Source of the DNA: Mucor racemosus | Lineage: Eukaryota > Mucoromycota > Mucoromycetes > Mucorales > Mucoraceae | DNA length: 64,000 bases | Direction: 5' to 3' | NCBI GenBank assembly: GCA_027405735.1 | Contig: JAPEHQ010000009.1 | Coordinates: 992,001 to 1,056,000 of the forward strand | Notes under the pieces: model-generated | The model's database searches: none | Told to the model about the DNA's origin: nothing | Seen by the model: the letters and a program-made list of their open reading frames with translations, nothing else | Made by a program: the position numbers and the translations under genes | Part shown: one piece after another, positions 32,638 through 43,878 of the stretch | How the letters are laid out: each line of letters starts with the position of its first letter | How positions within the stretch are numbered: the stretch's first letter is position 1

Positions 32638-33712
32638 TTATTGAGGAGGAGGAGAGTTATTAGATGTTTGAGAAAATGCAATAGCGCTGTATTCCTTCTC
32701 TTCTGGATTTCGTTCAACAAATTGAGTCATTATTTTAGCAGTGGTCTACAAGAAAAAATGGATTTTAGGGTCGAAATCCTCATTCTATTGATTTCTGTAA
32801 TTACCTCGACAAAATTTGTACATTTTCCATGGTTGATAGGGAACGAGCGTCGTCCATCCAATTCATACAAATGGTCATCGACTTCTACAAAGCAAATAAA
32901 ATGAAGGCGAAGCTGTTCAGTAATATCAGGTGTCTATGAGGGTATCTTAGAATGACTTGTGATAAATATAATTACATTGTACATACTTCCGTTTGTCCTT
33001 CATGGGCACCAGACGCATGAATTTGTGCTAAATCAGCGCAATTTTCCAAATATTCAGCTCTTTCCTCAGACGACCTATTAGCAGTTCCTTGAAGTATATT
33101 CTGGAATACACCGGGACCAACTACGAGATGATCATTATTAGCAATTGAATGAAGTAATGCCATCATGCCACAAGCGTTGGATATAGTTTGTTTATAATAA
33201 ATAAGGTTAGGGCTAATATTTTGTTCATGAACTTTTAAATGAGTTTCCTCCTTTTCTCTGAATTCCTCATAAGCATCTGTAATGGGAAAGAGGAAAATAA
33301 TTGCTGCTACAGGTTGAGGTATCATTGCAAGCGACTCTAAATCAAAGCCTGAAAGTATCGTTTCAAAGATTAGTAGGTTGCTTGTTGATTTTTTTCCATA
33401 AGCTCACCATAAATATCAGTAAAACTCCAGCCAGGGTCAACACCGTTGTTATGAATGATCTAGATCAACATAGTTAATAAATATAATAAACTCGTACTGA
33501 TAAATTTAAATTACTTTATTCCAAACCTATGAAAATTAATAGAGATTTTAACATTATAAATAATGATTTATTATATACTAGTGTATATCTCTTACATCTG
33601 GATTGGCCTCTAAAGGAAGCCATTTGATTTTCTTTTTGATTGTAACTTCTTCGCCTTGCTCTTGCGGTAATTCTGTCTCTTCGCTGATAAGAATATCTTG
33701 TTCTGCAGTCAT
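32638..33712 (-). CDS. YUH1: Ubiquitin carboxyl-terminal hydrolase, UCH (C12) family
   Basis: Cysteine deubiquitinase of the UCH-L1/L3/Yuh1 group that trims small adducts from ubiquitin C-termini and may process NEDD8/Rub1. Six exons, 33712..33596, 33526..33515, 33459..33408, 33348..32987, 32933..32805 and 32745..32638, give 259 aa, a normal length. Catalytic landmarks are Gln then Cys in [16 protein letters not shown], His in [19 protein letters not shown] and Asp in the same block (ELDG). Upstream, [20 protein letters not shown] is the usual N-terminal region; the VWNK piece is a 12-nt exon. The C-terminal tail ends with SNNSPPPQ. It sits in tandem with a UBX gene, so two ubiquitin-pathway genes are neighbours. 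Confidence 0.92.
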
Positions 33713-34719
33713 TTTTATGTGATTTAAGTGAGCCGAAATTTGAGTAAACGGTAAATACAGTCGAAAAAGGATAATAGGAAATACAGATTAGATTTGCATA
33801 TATTTATATGAAATAATCAGTTACATAGATAATGACGTATTTTGCATGTGTAGTCTCATTTCTCATGTTGAATCTATATTTTATTTTCTGGAAAATATGA
33901 AGCAAGTGAAAATTCGCATACTATCAACGCAAATTAGCATAAGCTTAGTTGCATTTATCAAAAAAAGAGAATTAGGTCCAGTCATGAATGGTAAAAGACA
34001 TGTAATTATTTTTAACAATAGCTTAATCTGTAGATATCAGTCATGAAATGGTAAATTGACATGAATACTTTTGCATTGAATGAGGTAAAATTATACTACA
34101 GTATTTCCACTTGAAATTCAAGCATTTCAGGAAAATATTTAGACGATTTCCAATTGAATTTTGGACGATTGTAGTTATATATTAAGAAAGAGTAAAAATG
34201 AAATCTAGACAAAATGAGAATGCAAATTCGTGCAAATTCGTGCAGATTGTGAATGATTTTTGAATGAATAAAGTATTGTTTCTAGATGCTGGTTGTTTAT
34301 TATGATAAATGTTTAAATTAAGCTTCTGTCCAAAATAATAAAACTGAAAAAGTATATATAATATTATTGACAGACAATACCTTGCGATTATTTTCATTAT
34401 AAACAAAACAAATAATCGTTTCTTCCTAGCCTTAAATAATTCTTTGAATATTCAATAAAATATAAAGCATGGCTTGTGCTTTCAAACATTCGTATCATGA
34501 ACTAATGCAATTTATCATTTTTCTTTGCATTATAAATGGAATGATAAAAAGAAAAATTTTTTAATCTTCTTTTCATTTCTTTCTTCCTTTTCGTACATTC
34601 TCGTTACATCCAAACTTTACCTTCATCATATCCCGATTTTATGTAAACTAGTTTAGCATATGTGTTACATTAACTACAATAACTGCTATATTATGTACTT
34701 TAGTTACATGAATAAACTT
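33713..34719. other. Intergenic, no gene seen
   Basis: The upstream region of the UCH gene, then AT-rich DNA. CAAATTCGTG occurs twice in tandem near 34227-34246. No feature stands out otherwise. Confidence 0.5.
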
Positions 34720-35473
34720 AATTTTCAAAGTTTTCAACCTTCAAAACCAAAGCGTGTACTCTTTTCTATGATTAACTTCATGCTAAACGCTTTTAGAATA
34801 TATTTTAGACATTTCTAAACAGATGTGAATTGATCGCGTCATGCTACCTACTCCCAAATTTATTTTATATCTCATGAAAGACTCAAAAACACGTAAAATT
34901 CACTGCTTTTTTCTTAAAAACTGGGTCGCATTTTTCATTCCTGCCCAACTTTCTTTTTCATTAAATAAAACCAAGAAAGAATTATATGGAAATGTACCTG
35001 AGGTGTTCAACTTTAATTCAAAAACAAGTATCCAAAAATATCCTGATTTTTCCAGTTGGTATAACCTTCTTAGTGCTAATGTTTCAGATTTTTACAGGTA
35101 TTTCACTGCTAAACATCAAAACCTCCCGTTTGGCTCTGGGTGCAGCACTTTATTTAGTCGATTTCTTTCCCCTCTTTTATAATATAATCATTATAGCAAC
35201 CTTGTTTACAGTAGGCCCACTTGTGGAAACCTCTCAATCTCTTGACCATGGTTTACGTTGTGCTACATGGAACGTTATTGTAGAAGTTTCATGTATATTA
35301 AGTCTTCACATTAAATAATAATAAATAAAATATATCCACTACGTTCTACCCTATAAAAAAATAGACATCAAAGCCTTTAGGCTTTCATATCTTTACGAAA
35401 AATTAAGCTACACTAATGCTTTTTAATAATAAAACTTACTTGTTTTAAAGCGCTCTATAATATATTTTAGTAT
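34720..35473. repeat. Repeat family G, left half (split by a CACTA element)
   Basis: Matches 52255-52760 in order (CTCAAAAACACGTAAAATTC, then GTTTCAGATTTTTACAGGTATTTCACTGCTAAA, then AGCGCTCTATAATATATTTTAGTAT). It continues at 41929 after the insertion. About 35114-35365 is extra relative to the 52-kb copy and contains a protein-like frame (see findings). Confidence 0.7.
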
Positions 35474-37560
35474 CACTACGGCCGACCTGTGCTGCACAGT
35501 ATGATTTCGTTGTGCCCACTGAATATGGTTAAAAAGATAAGAATATGCATATGGGCACAACAAAAGAAACTGCACGCGAGCACAACGCTAAGCCTGTATG
35601 TGCAGAATTATAGATTTTGTCTATGTGCATGACATTAATCCAATGTATGCATAATAGTAGAATTGCCCATAAGCATATCATTATCCCTATTTGTGCATCG
35701 TAATAATAAAATCTGACCATGATCATAATGAGTTGATCGTATGGGCACAAATTGGTTTGTACATGAGCATCGTGCCTTTCTTAAAATTCCATTGCATATT
35801 TTACTGAAATGGGTTTTTAAATTACATTTGCTTTTATTAATATAGATTATAGACAATATATAATACAACTCAATATGTTGTTGATGTAGAGCAATACACG
35901 CAAGAACCAATATATTTACTATTATCATCATTTGCAAATATGTTTATAGCTATAATTTTTACAGCAAAAATGGGTTTTTGCTCGATCATAAACTTAAATA
36001 ACACTTACTTCTTAAATTTATATGCAAGCCAAATCTAAGGTTATAGATGTTACTTTATCGCGCATAAAATTTAAACAAATTAACCTTATTTAAACTTACT
36101 ATTTTATTTTACAATTGTCGACTGTAAAAAGACTTGTTTTCAAGTATACAGGAGCTATGATCAAAACTATGGTTATTAGGCAAGACATTAAATTATTCTT
36201 TTTTTTTGCTTCTATATCATTTGAAATTTTATCACTTTTCTGGAACATTTCGTGAGTTTGTAGCTAGTTTTAGCTTTTGATTGTGTAGATATAAATATCA
36301 TTATTGCCTTCGATTTGATCTGGTAATCAAGAAATACGTCCAACAATACAGTAGTAAATAATAATATCTGATCTTAGAATTTGGGTAAATGAAAATATCA
36401 GTCTCTAATATAGGCTGCTATCTATATTAAAAACATTAGCCTCTTGTGTTAGCATGCATACTCAGACAAGCGAAAAGAATACTAGCTTGATAGTCTGATA
36501 TGCCTTATCAAACGGCGAATAATATCCTTGGAATATAAAAACAAAAAGACAGAAACAACAAACGTAGAAAAGGATTTTCAAGGCTTTACATTATTAAACG
36601 CAATTAAAACCCTACTAAATTGCTCATTTCGACCAATGTAAAAGCAGCATTACAGCGCATAAGCTATAAACTAAACAAAATAGGCAGTAACTGTTGTCAT
36701 AGAAACATACATTTTTCTACTAGAAAAACCGTCTGTCATATCATAGATTCGTTAAAAAATTGAAAAAGCGAGCCGCAGAGCGACACCGTAATTGAGCTAC
36801 ATAGCAAGATCAAACGGCTAGGTCTGTTAGACCTTAGACTATGGTATATATCTCAGTTTTAAATAAAAATACGTTTTTTTTTACTTTTCTTATATTTAAC
36901 CATGTACGGTCTGAAAATTCAGTTTTTGTAGCGGACATTTTTCGGGACTCATTTTATCCTTACCATCACTCATGATTTTGATCAAAAAACAGAAAAATCA
37001 AATTTTGATACCAAAATCAACGTTTAAATATACTACATTGTGAGAGAAAATTGTAGCCATAACTAATACACATTTTATAAAAGCTTAATATTAAATGTTA
37101 ATTAATGAAACTTAGCATTTTTGGCCCAAAAACGGATTTTTGGTTAAAGAGTTTTCATGTAATATTTTGCAATAAAGCAAGTTGTTATTTTTTATTGAGC
37201 AAATAGAGCGCTAAATTCTGTATATGTGTATATTTTTTGTTTTTGTAATTGGTAGTATAATTAACTCTAGATTTGCAAAACCAGAAATAAAAAATTAAAA
37301 AATGTCAAAATTGACGATCTGGACAAGAATAATTTTTAAAATTAATATTCCACTTATAAGCTTTATAAGTCTTAAAAATAAGAGATTTTATAATACTTGA
37401 GAACCTTTTCAAGAATTTACGATGCTGTACCCACTTAATCCAAGCTTATTACTGTAAACATTTATACGTGTTAATATTGTGTGATAGTTTATGTCATGAT
37501 AATATAGTCTTGCTTTATAATTATTGCGTTGATGATTTATATTAAGTTTTAGTCTTACCT
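35474..37560 (-). repeat. CACTA arm A, copy 3 (shortened)
   Basis: Homologous to 13016-15762 but lacks about 0.65 kb of the middle. It keeps the TGCAC-rich subterminal zone and the GC-rich island (near 36770). Its inner end runs into the dynein fragment at 37562. Confidence 0.75.
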
Positions 37561-37561
37561 C

Positions 37562-37795
37562 TCCAATATCATAAACCATAAATAAAAACATCATGGCCAG
37601 CACTGGAACCTATTGCCACCTTTTTACCCTGTTTGTCCCAAGCCAATTTATTCAGTGCTTTACTAGAACCAGCCTAAATGTACAAATGGTTCCCCGGTAT
37701 TTGCATTCAAATCAGATAAATTAAGTTGACTGGTTCCATCTACAGTAGTAATCAAACGTATCATCAGCCCGCCTTATGATAAATGTCAATCTAAA
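37562..37795 (-). pseudogene. Captured fragment of cytoplasmic dynein intermediate chain
   Basis: Read on the minus strand: TTVDGTSQLNLSDLNANTG, then EPFVHLG, a break, then a frame with LNKLAWDKQGKK, a short valine variant (VAIGSS), and a degraded GHVYVYDIGE-equivalent. This is the last WD40 repeats of the dynein intermediate chain, which links cargo/dynactin to the motor. Frameshifts and stops show decay. A GTAAG donor after the GE codons (TTAC at about 37555) shows that intron sequence was carried along, so genomic DNA rather than cDNA was captured. Confidence 0.75.
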
Positions 37796-38314
37796 ATCAG
37801 AAACATCCCATTGTCATTGTTATAAGCTATAAAAAGCTTAGTTTTTAATAATACAGCAATTAAATAAAAACCAAGGTGATACTAATAACAGCACATTGTT
37901 TAGGATACTGACTGAATATTGAGCTGGATATGTAATACGTAATACTAATAATGAGCGCAGAAGGTATGGTTCATCGTAAGTTCTTAATAGGTTATCTGGA
38001 CATGATTATTAGAGTTAGGAACTGTAAGGAATGATGCATATCAACTTTATTTCAATTATGGAATAAGGTGGAGTGATTATATTATATATTATATTTACTC
38101 TAAGATAATGTGATATTATTTAAGCCGAGCCAATGTAAATCTTTACCTGAAATTCACATTGATTTTTTCTGTTATAAAGAATATTCTCCCCTTTAATCAA
38201 TCATCAAAAAATATTCTATCTACTTAACTTTGCCTCCTCCTTGTCGGAAATAGTTCTGGTCAATCTATTCCCATCAAAACCTCATACAACTGGTCTTTCA
38301 ACTTATGAAATCAA
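37796..38314. other. Unassigned insertion inside the CACTA element
   Basis: AT-rich, without ORF or recognised repeat. It ends at the 5-bp target copy ATCAA of the following solo LTR. Confidence 0.4.
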
Positions 38315-38611
38315 TGATTTATCGAAAGGTAAATCGTATAAAATTAATCAAATGAAAAAGTACCGTTTTATTATGAGCTTCTAGAGGGGGTTTATATACT
38401 AATTGAATGAGTGTATTAAATGTGGGTGATAATATAATTAGAATGGGCATTTGGATATTGTGTGGATATATTGGAATCATGCTTCTATGATTCAATAGTA
38501 GCATGATGATAGACGCATGGAATATGACCTTGCTTGACTTGCATGTTGAACATCATGGTTTGACAGATGTTCTAAATTGCTAATTCGGTAATTCCTAATT
38601 CTGATAGATCA
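38315..38611 (-). mobile_element. Solo LTR, family D
   Basis: It starts TGATTTATCG and ends CTGATAGATCA, with an exact 5-bp duplication ATCAA at 38310-38314 and 38612-38616. It contains GTTTATATAC (a reversed TATAAAC box) and matches 61225-61515 over most of its length (for example GCATGTTGAACATCATGGTTT). A solo LTR left by recombination of a retrotransposon. Confidence 0.85.
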
Positions 38612-39194
38612 ATCAAGATTTAACTATCGAATGTCATATCCTATATCAGCGCTCCTAAAACATATAAGTACCTGATCATTATACTCATAGTTGGACATCT
38701 TGATCCTTTTTTCTTTATACATATACTTAAATAAATATATCTAGTTCGAATTGTATTTTAACTGGTTATTTTCAGTATATATATACTGTATAAATACACA
38801 TGATAAGTATTTAACATCTAAGTAAGTTTGATGAATTATGCTTTTAAACCATTTTAAAAATCCTGAAGCAAATACAGCATTTTGGTCCTGTAATTTCTAT
38901 CCATCAAAATGTTGCGATTTCTACCACTACGCAATACTTTTTATCCAACTTGACCTCGATGTACATTGTTGGATATCAGTTTTTTACCAGCTGTATTTCT
39001 CTAATTCATTAATACTTAGTCATACTGAACGATGATTTGTAGCACTGCCAAGAAAAAAAAAATTGAAGAATACTTCAAGTTTTTCTACGTATCAAATTAT
39101 GCGATTTAGTAGCAATGATTGCACTTAAGTATGCTTTTTGAACCTATTGATGTTAATAAGAATAGTTAGTACTTTCATTCAAAAGTAGGCTGTG
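38612..39194. other. Unassigned DNA, no gene seen
   Basis: AT-rich; includes AGTATATATATACTGTATAA (near 38774), a short palindromic TA-rich motif. No credible ORF. Confidence 0.4.
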
Positions 39195-39723
39195 TGTTGT
39201 ATTCCACCTAGTATCATACGATATCACCCTCTACAGTATCAACACATCTTACAATCTATTGACTACAACATGTATTGAAGTGCAAAGTCCTGATATCAGA
39301 TATAAGAAGCTCCTAGCGTACCAAGTTTAATCCAGTAATTACCAAAAACGCTTGGACCTCAATTATGACACCATATTATTTTATCCCAGCGGCTAACCAA
39401 TAAAGTAGCTATCAAATTAACATCTAAGCACATTTAGCACAGCATTGAAACAAGACAACTCACAAGCTCTGCAAGAACGGTTAAATTGTGATTGATCCAT
39501 TTCAATCCATAGATTACTATCAAACAGATCTAATGGTTCAATAGTGCCTTATTAAATTACATCTCAGGATCTCGATGTCAAATCAATATAAAAGGCCATA
39601 TTTTACATCTAAATAAACGATATCTTGTTTTTATTATACAGTTGAAGAACTGATTCATTACTCATTCTCTTTTAATTGTATTCTTTTTTAAGTGTTATTT
39701 ATCAAGCCTAAAAATATACAACA
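39195..39723 (+). mobile_element. Solo LTR-like repeat, family B
   Basis: It begins TGTTGTATTCC and ends ATATACAACA, inverted TGTTGTAT/ATACAACA ends. It matches 15766-16300 along its full length, with AATATAAAAGGCC and AATAAACGATATC in the same places. Flanking 5-mers differ, so one flank was later lost. Confidence 0.7.
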
Positions 39724-40611
39724 GAAACATACATTTTTCTACCAGAAAAATCGTCTGTCATATCATAGATTCGTTAAAAAATTGTAAAAGCGAGCCTGCA
39801 GAGCGACGCCGTAGTTGAGCATCATAGCAAGATCGAACGGCTAAGTCTGTTGGACCTTAGACTATGGTATATATCTAAGTTTTAAATAAAAAAGAAGTTT
39901 TTTTTAAACTTTTCTTATATTTAACCATGTATGGTCTGAAAATTCAGTTTTTGTAGCGGACATTTTTCGGGACTCATTTTATCCTTACCATCACTCATGA
40001 TTTTGATCAAAAAACAGAAAAATCAAATTTTGATACCAAAATCAACGTTTAAATATACTACATTGTGAGAGAAAATTGTAGCCATAGGTAATACACATTT
40101 TATAAAAGCTTAATATTAAATGTTAAGTAACAAAAATTTGTAGTTTTGTCCCAAAAACGGATTTTTGGTTAAAGAGTTTTCATGTAATATTTTGCAATAA
40201 AGCAAGTTGTTATTTTTTATTGAGCAAATAGAGCGCTAAATTCTGTATATGTGTATATTTTTTGTTTTTGTAATTGGTAGTATAATTAACTCTAGATTTG
40301 CAAAACCAGAAATAAAAAATTAAAAAATGTCAAAATTGACGATCTGGACAAGAATAATTTTTAAAATTAATATTCCACTTATAAGCTTTATAAGTCTTAA
40401 AAATAAGAGATTTTATAATACTTGAGAACTTTTTCAAGAATTTACGATGCTGTACCCACTTAATTCAAGCTTATTACTGTAAACATTTATACGTGTGTAA
40501 TATTGTGTGGTAGTTTATGTCATGATAATATAGTCTTGCTTTATAATTATTGCGTTGGAGATGATTTACATTAAGTTTTAGTCTTACCTCTCCAATATCA
40601 TAAACATAAAC
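39724..40611 (-). repeat. Partial CACTA arm A, copy 4 (inner part)
   Basis: Nearly identical to 36690-37560 (for example TTATTTTTTATTGAGCAAAT and the GC-rich island near 39790). It is an internal duplication of the element that lacks the CACTA tip. Confidence 0.75.
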
Positions 40612-41045
40612 ATGACTGATTTATCAAAATATGTTTAGGTTAAATAAAAACTAGAAATTTAATCAAGTAAAGAGATATCGTTTATTAGAATGAAATTAAT
40701 AGGGTTTATATACTTTGATTTTGGGGAATTAATGATGTGATAAGGTAGTTTAGATATTATTTAATAGTAATGTGTTATATTGTTATATCATGTTGGAATA
40801 TCGCACTGGAGTATCATGTTTTGCACCATGCTTCTATACCATGCTTTTAGGAGCATGGTATAGTTAATATTCAATTAAGGGACTTCCGGTTCCGGATCTG
40901 TTATTGTTTACTTTTTTGGATTTGACATGATCCGGTTTAAGAATGATACATCAATGGCCATCACTGGAACCCATTGCCTCCTTTTTACCCTGTTTGTCCC
41001 AAGCCAATTTATTCAATGTTTTACCAGAACAAACTTACTTTTGAC
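40595..41045 (-). pseudogene. Second captured dynein intermediate chain fragment, split by an LTR
   Basis: The exon end (VYVYDIGE, minus strand, 40595-40616) and the LNKLAWDKQGKK part (40954-41030) are separated by the solo LTR at 40617-40953. Removing the LTR and one 5-bp copy gives the same exon as at 60249-60364. Confidence 0.75.
40617..40953 (-). mobile_element. Solo LTR, family C
   Basis: It starts TGATTTATC and ends GATACATCA. Flanks ATGAC (40612-40616) and ATGGC (40954-40958) are a 5-bp duplication with one G-to-A change. It is the reverse orientation of the 8791-9181 LTR, with GGGTTTATATACT and GATATCGTTTATT. Confidence 0.85.
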
Positions 41046-41928
41046 CTATAAAAAGTGATTTATTAATAAAATCAATTATTAATAACAAGCTAATAAGTAA
41101 TAATTATGGTGTACCTTTGAGAATTGGTAGCGATATACAACAAGACAACATCTTGTTTTCCTCTTCTTAGCTGTTGGCCATTAAATAGAAATAAATGCTT
41201 TTAAAAACTAAATAGACTAAGATGGGTTTATTCATTCATTCAAATGAAGTTAATACTATACATACTTTTATAATCACCAGTTTTTCTCCAGATAAATATC
41301 GGCTTTAGACCAAAAAAGCATTGATTATAACGTAGATGATGGAACAAAATGACTAATTCTTGGATGCTTTTTTTGATCGAGAAAAATATTATATGGCGCC
41401 CTAAAATTTACAGCTAATAATTTATTCCCAAATAAACAATAGGAAAAACATGTACTTGTACCTGATACTTGATTTCAGTTATAAAAAATATTGGTCTTTT
41501 TGTTGTAGTTTTAAACGTAAATAAAAGAGCTGAGAAAAGAGTAGGGAAGGAAAAAGATTTTGTGTGTCACGAACAGAAATTTGCAAAGGCATAAATACTT
41601 TTAGTGTTACCAAACAGGTTGTTGTCGTTGCTCCCATTTAGTCCCCGAAAGAAGAACATGGACAGAAATCTTTCAAACCTCAAATTTCAAATTGATATAT
41701 TTCGTCAATAAGGCAATTTTGTTGAATCAGAGTAACTCACAACTGCTTTAAACCATTCAAGTTATCTTTGTTATTCGTTATATTATGATTGATATACTTT
41801 AGTAAATTGACTAAAAAACCTTGATCTCATTGATCTACTCATCTGGGCTGCCTGATCTGCATAAATGTTTTTATTCTGTCCATCTATGCAGATCATTATG
41901 CCCATGGGAAGCATAGTTCTACCGTAGT
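41046..41928 (-). repeat. CACTA end E, copy 1
   Basis: Near-identical to 59357-60247 (opposite orientation). The tip has GATCTGCATAAATG and ATGCAGATCATTATG repeats around 41855-41900, TGCA-rich like end A but otherwise different. No ORF with known motif. Confidence 0.7.
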
Positions 41929-43090
41929 TATATGAAAAGATTCTGAGCACTTTTTTTTTTTTTTTTTCATTTTTTGGCATTTCTGTAGTAGATTTTGAAA
42001 ATATTCGTTAAATTGAGCAGCGTTTTTTTTTTTTTTACATTTATGTTATCAACCTCTTTGAGCTCTCTCAGACCCAATTTATATTTTTTCAAAATATTGA
42101 TTTTTCGTAGAGAAATCCTCAAAAATGTGTACAAAGGAATACCTTCGCTTCTAATTTCAATTTCCCCCCCTGTATACCCTCATCCTAAATTCTGAATTTG
42201 AAAAAAATTAGACAAAAATCTCGTTTTCTCTACGATAAATGCAGCTAAAAAACTCAGTAATGGTTCGATAGATAGATAATTTTGTTGCGCATTATTTTTA
42301 TTACTTATATTTGAAACATACTTACAAAAAGTGATGTGTATCTTCAAAAACCTCCAAAATTTCAATTGCGTTTTGCGCAAAATTTGTTGTAAATGTATGT
42401 AATAAAGAAAGATAAGTACGTGAGAATTGGTCAATCTTTATTAAATATAAAAACGAGATGGGGAAATCAAATGAAGGGTGAATGTCTACTGCTATTTATA
42501 TTTGATTTAAGGATTGCTTACACACCTGTCTAGAACAGTGTTCTCATACTAAAATTTAGTGTCAATCCTCACTTATGCTAATGTAATTATATTCAGATAT
42601 CGATGATCAGTCTAAAGTCTTTAGTTGCTCTTGGCAACATTAATTATTAATATTCTTTACTTTCTATCTTTTATTGTAAGTCTAGATTATCAGAACTTAG
42701 CTTATGTGATTATCAGGGTAATCATTTACAGTGTTTATATGACACATATGCTAAATATGTTAAGGCATAGTTTATTGCCATATTTAAACTACGATTTAAG
42801 GTACATTTATATATGCAAATACAACAAAATTCAATGTAAAAAATTAGCTTGAGCTTTATCTAGATGGATGCAGAATCCAAAACTGTATAAAAAATATTTT
42901 ATACGCTAGGTCTACTCACTTTTCAGTTCATGAGCTACTAAACGATTTTGTTTTTTGAATCATTTTTCGATGATTTTTTCAAATCAATTTTGGAACTCAG
43001 TTACTATACATTTAAGCTGTAATGCGAACTATTAGTTTGATTATCTCGATGAAAAATCAATATTTTTTGCTGAAACAAAAAATGAAATAT
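41929..43090. repeat. Repeat family G, right half
   Basis: Continues the G copy interrupted at 35474: GATTCTGAGCACTTTTT, GAGCTCTCTCA.ACCCAATTT, GAGAAATCCTCAAAAATGTG, as at 52765-53310, and then GAATCATTTTTCGATG, as at 58783-58920. Frames here are not conserved between copies, so no protein is called. Confidence 0.7.
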
Positions 43091-43847
43091 ATACTTTAAA
43101 TAAATTTTATAAATTTTATACAAGAAAAAGCATTTTGTTTATTAGCATTTATTTAAAAAGCGCTATTAGATGTTGAATTGTGCTAAAGCCCAGTTGTGGA
43201 GTACAATCATTGCAGAATATAGACCGATAGTGCTAACAGATAGGCAAAAGACTAGTCTTAATCAGCAATAATTGCAGCTTTTTTTTTTCGTATACCGCTT
43301 CGATAGAGAGCTCATGGCTGTAATAGTATCATTATATCATTATTGTGCGTCTAATGAACTTATAGCTATTCTTAGTATGATTATATGCATGTACACGACA
43401 AATAAATAAGTGTTATCCATACAAATATCCTAAAAGTAAAATTTATCAATTAGGTAGCACAGCGCGCTAATAGTTTTGTAAATCATAAAATATGCTTTAT
43501 ATGCAAAGTTAGTTTGCTAATTAAGCTTTTATGATTATACTAATGTAATGTAACTGTCGATATTGAAAAGGGATCTTTATCATTGGAATCTGCCATAGGT
43601 TATTTAAATAGAAATCACTATTTTTCGTCGCACCCCCCTTTCAACATGATGATTGTGCCTTAATAATAATCATTAATATGCAATGCAGTCCATCATCTGA
43701 GATTTTCACGAATCCATGTATAAACCATACATGATAGCAATACAACCCGAAAATTTGGGCTGTATAATTGCTATTTGACTCCTTTAAATAAGAAAATAAA
43801 AGATGCTATAAAGAGCCTATTCAACGATATTTGCTGGAATTGTAGCG

Positions 43848-43878
<31 letters not shown>

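Larger units (their letters stand above)
35474..41928 (-). mobile_element. CACTA-like composite element carrying dynein gene pieces
   Basis: The left tip is CACTACGGCCGACCTGTGC after TAT (35471-35473). The right tip reads inward ACTACGGTAGAACTATGC and is followed by TAT (41929-41931), giving a 3-bp target duplication as in CACTA elements. The host repeat G is intact in the 52-kb copy, which serves as empty site (near 52757). Internal order is A arm, dynein fragment, unassigned DNA with solo LTRs D and B, a second partial A arm, a second dynein fragment split by LTR C, and E end. No transposase was seen. Confidence 0.65.
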
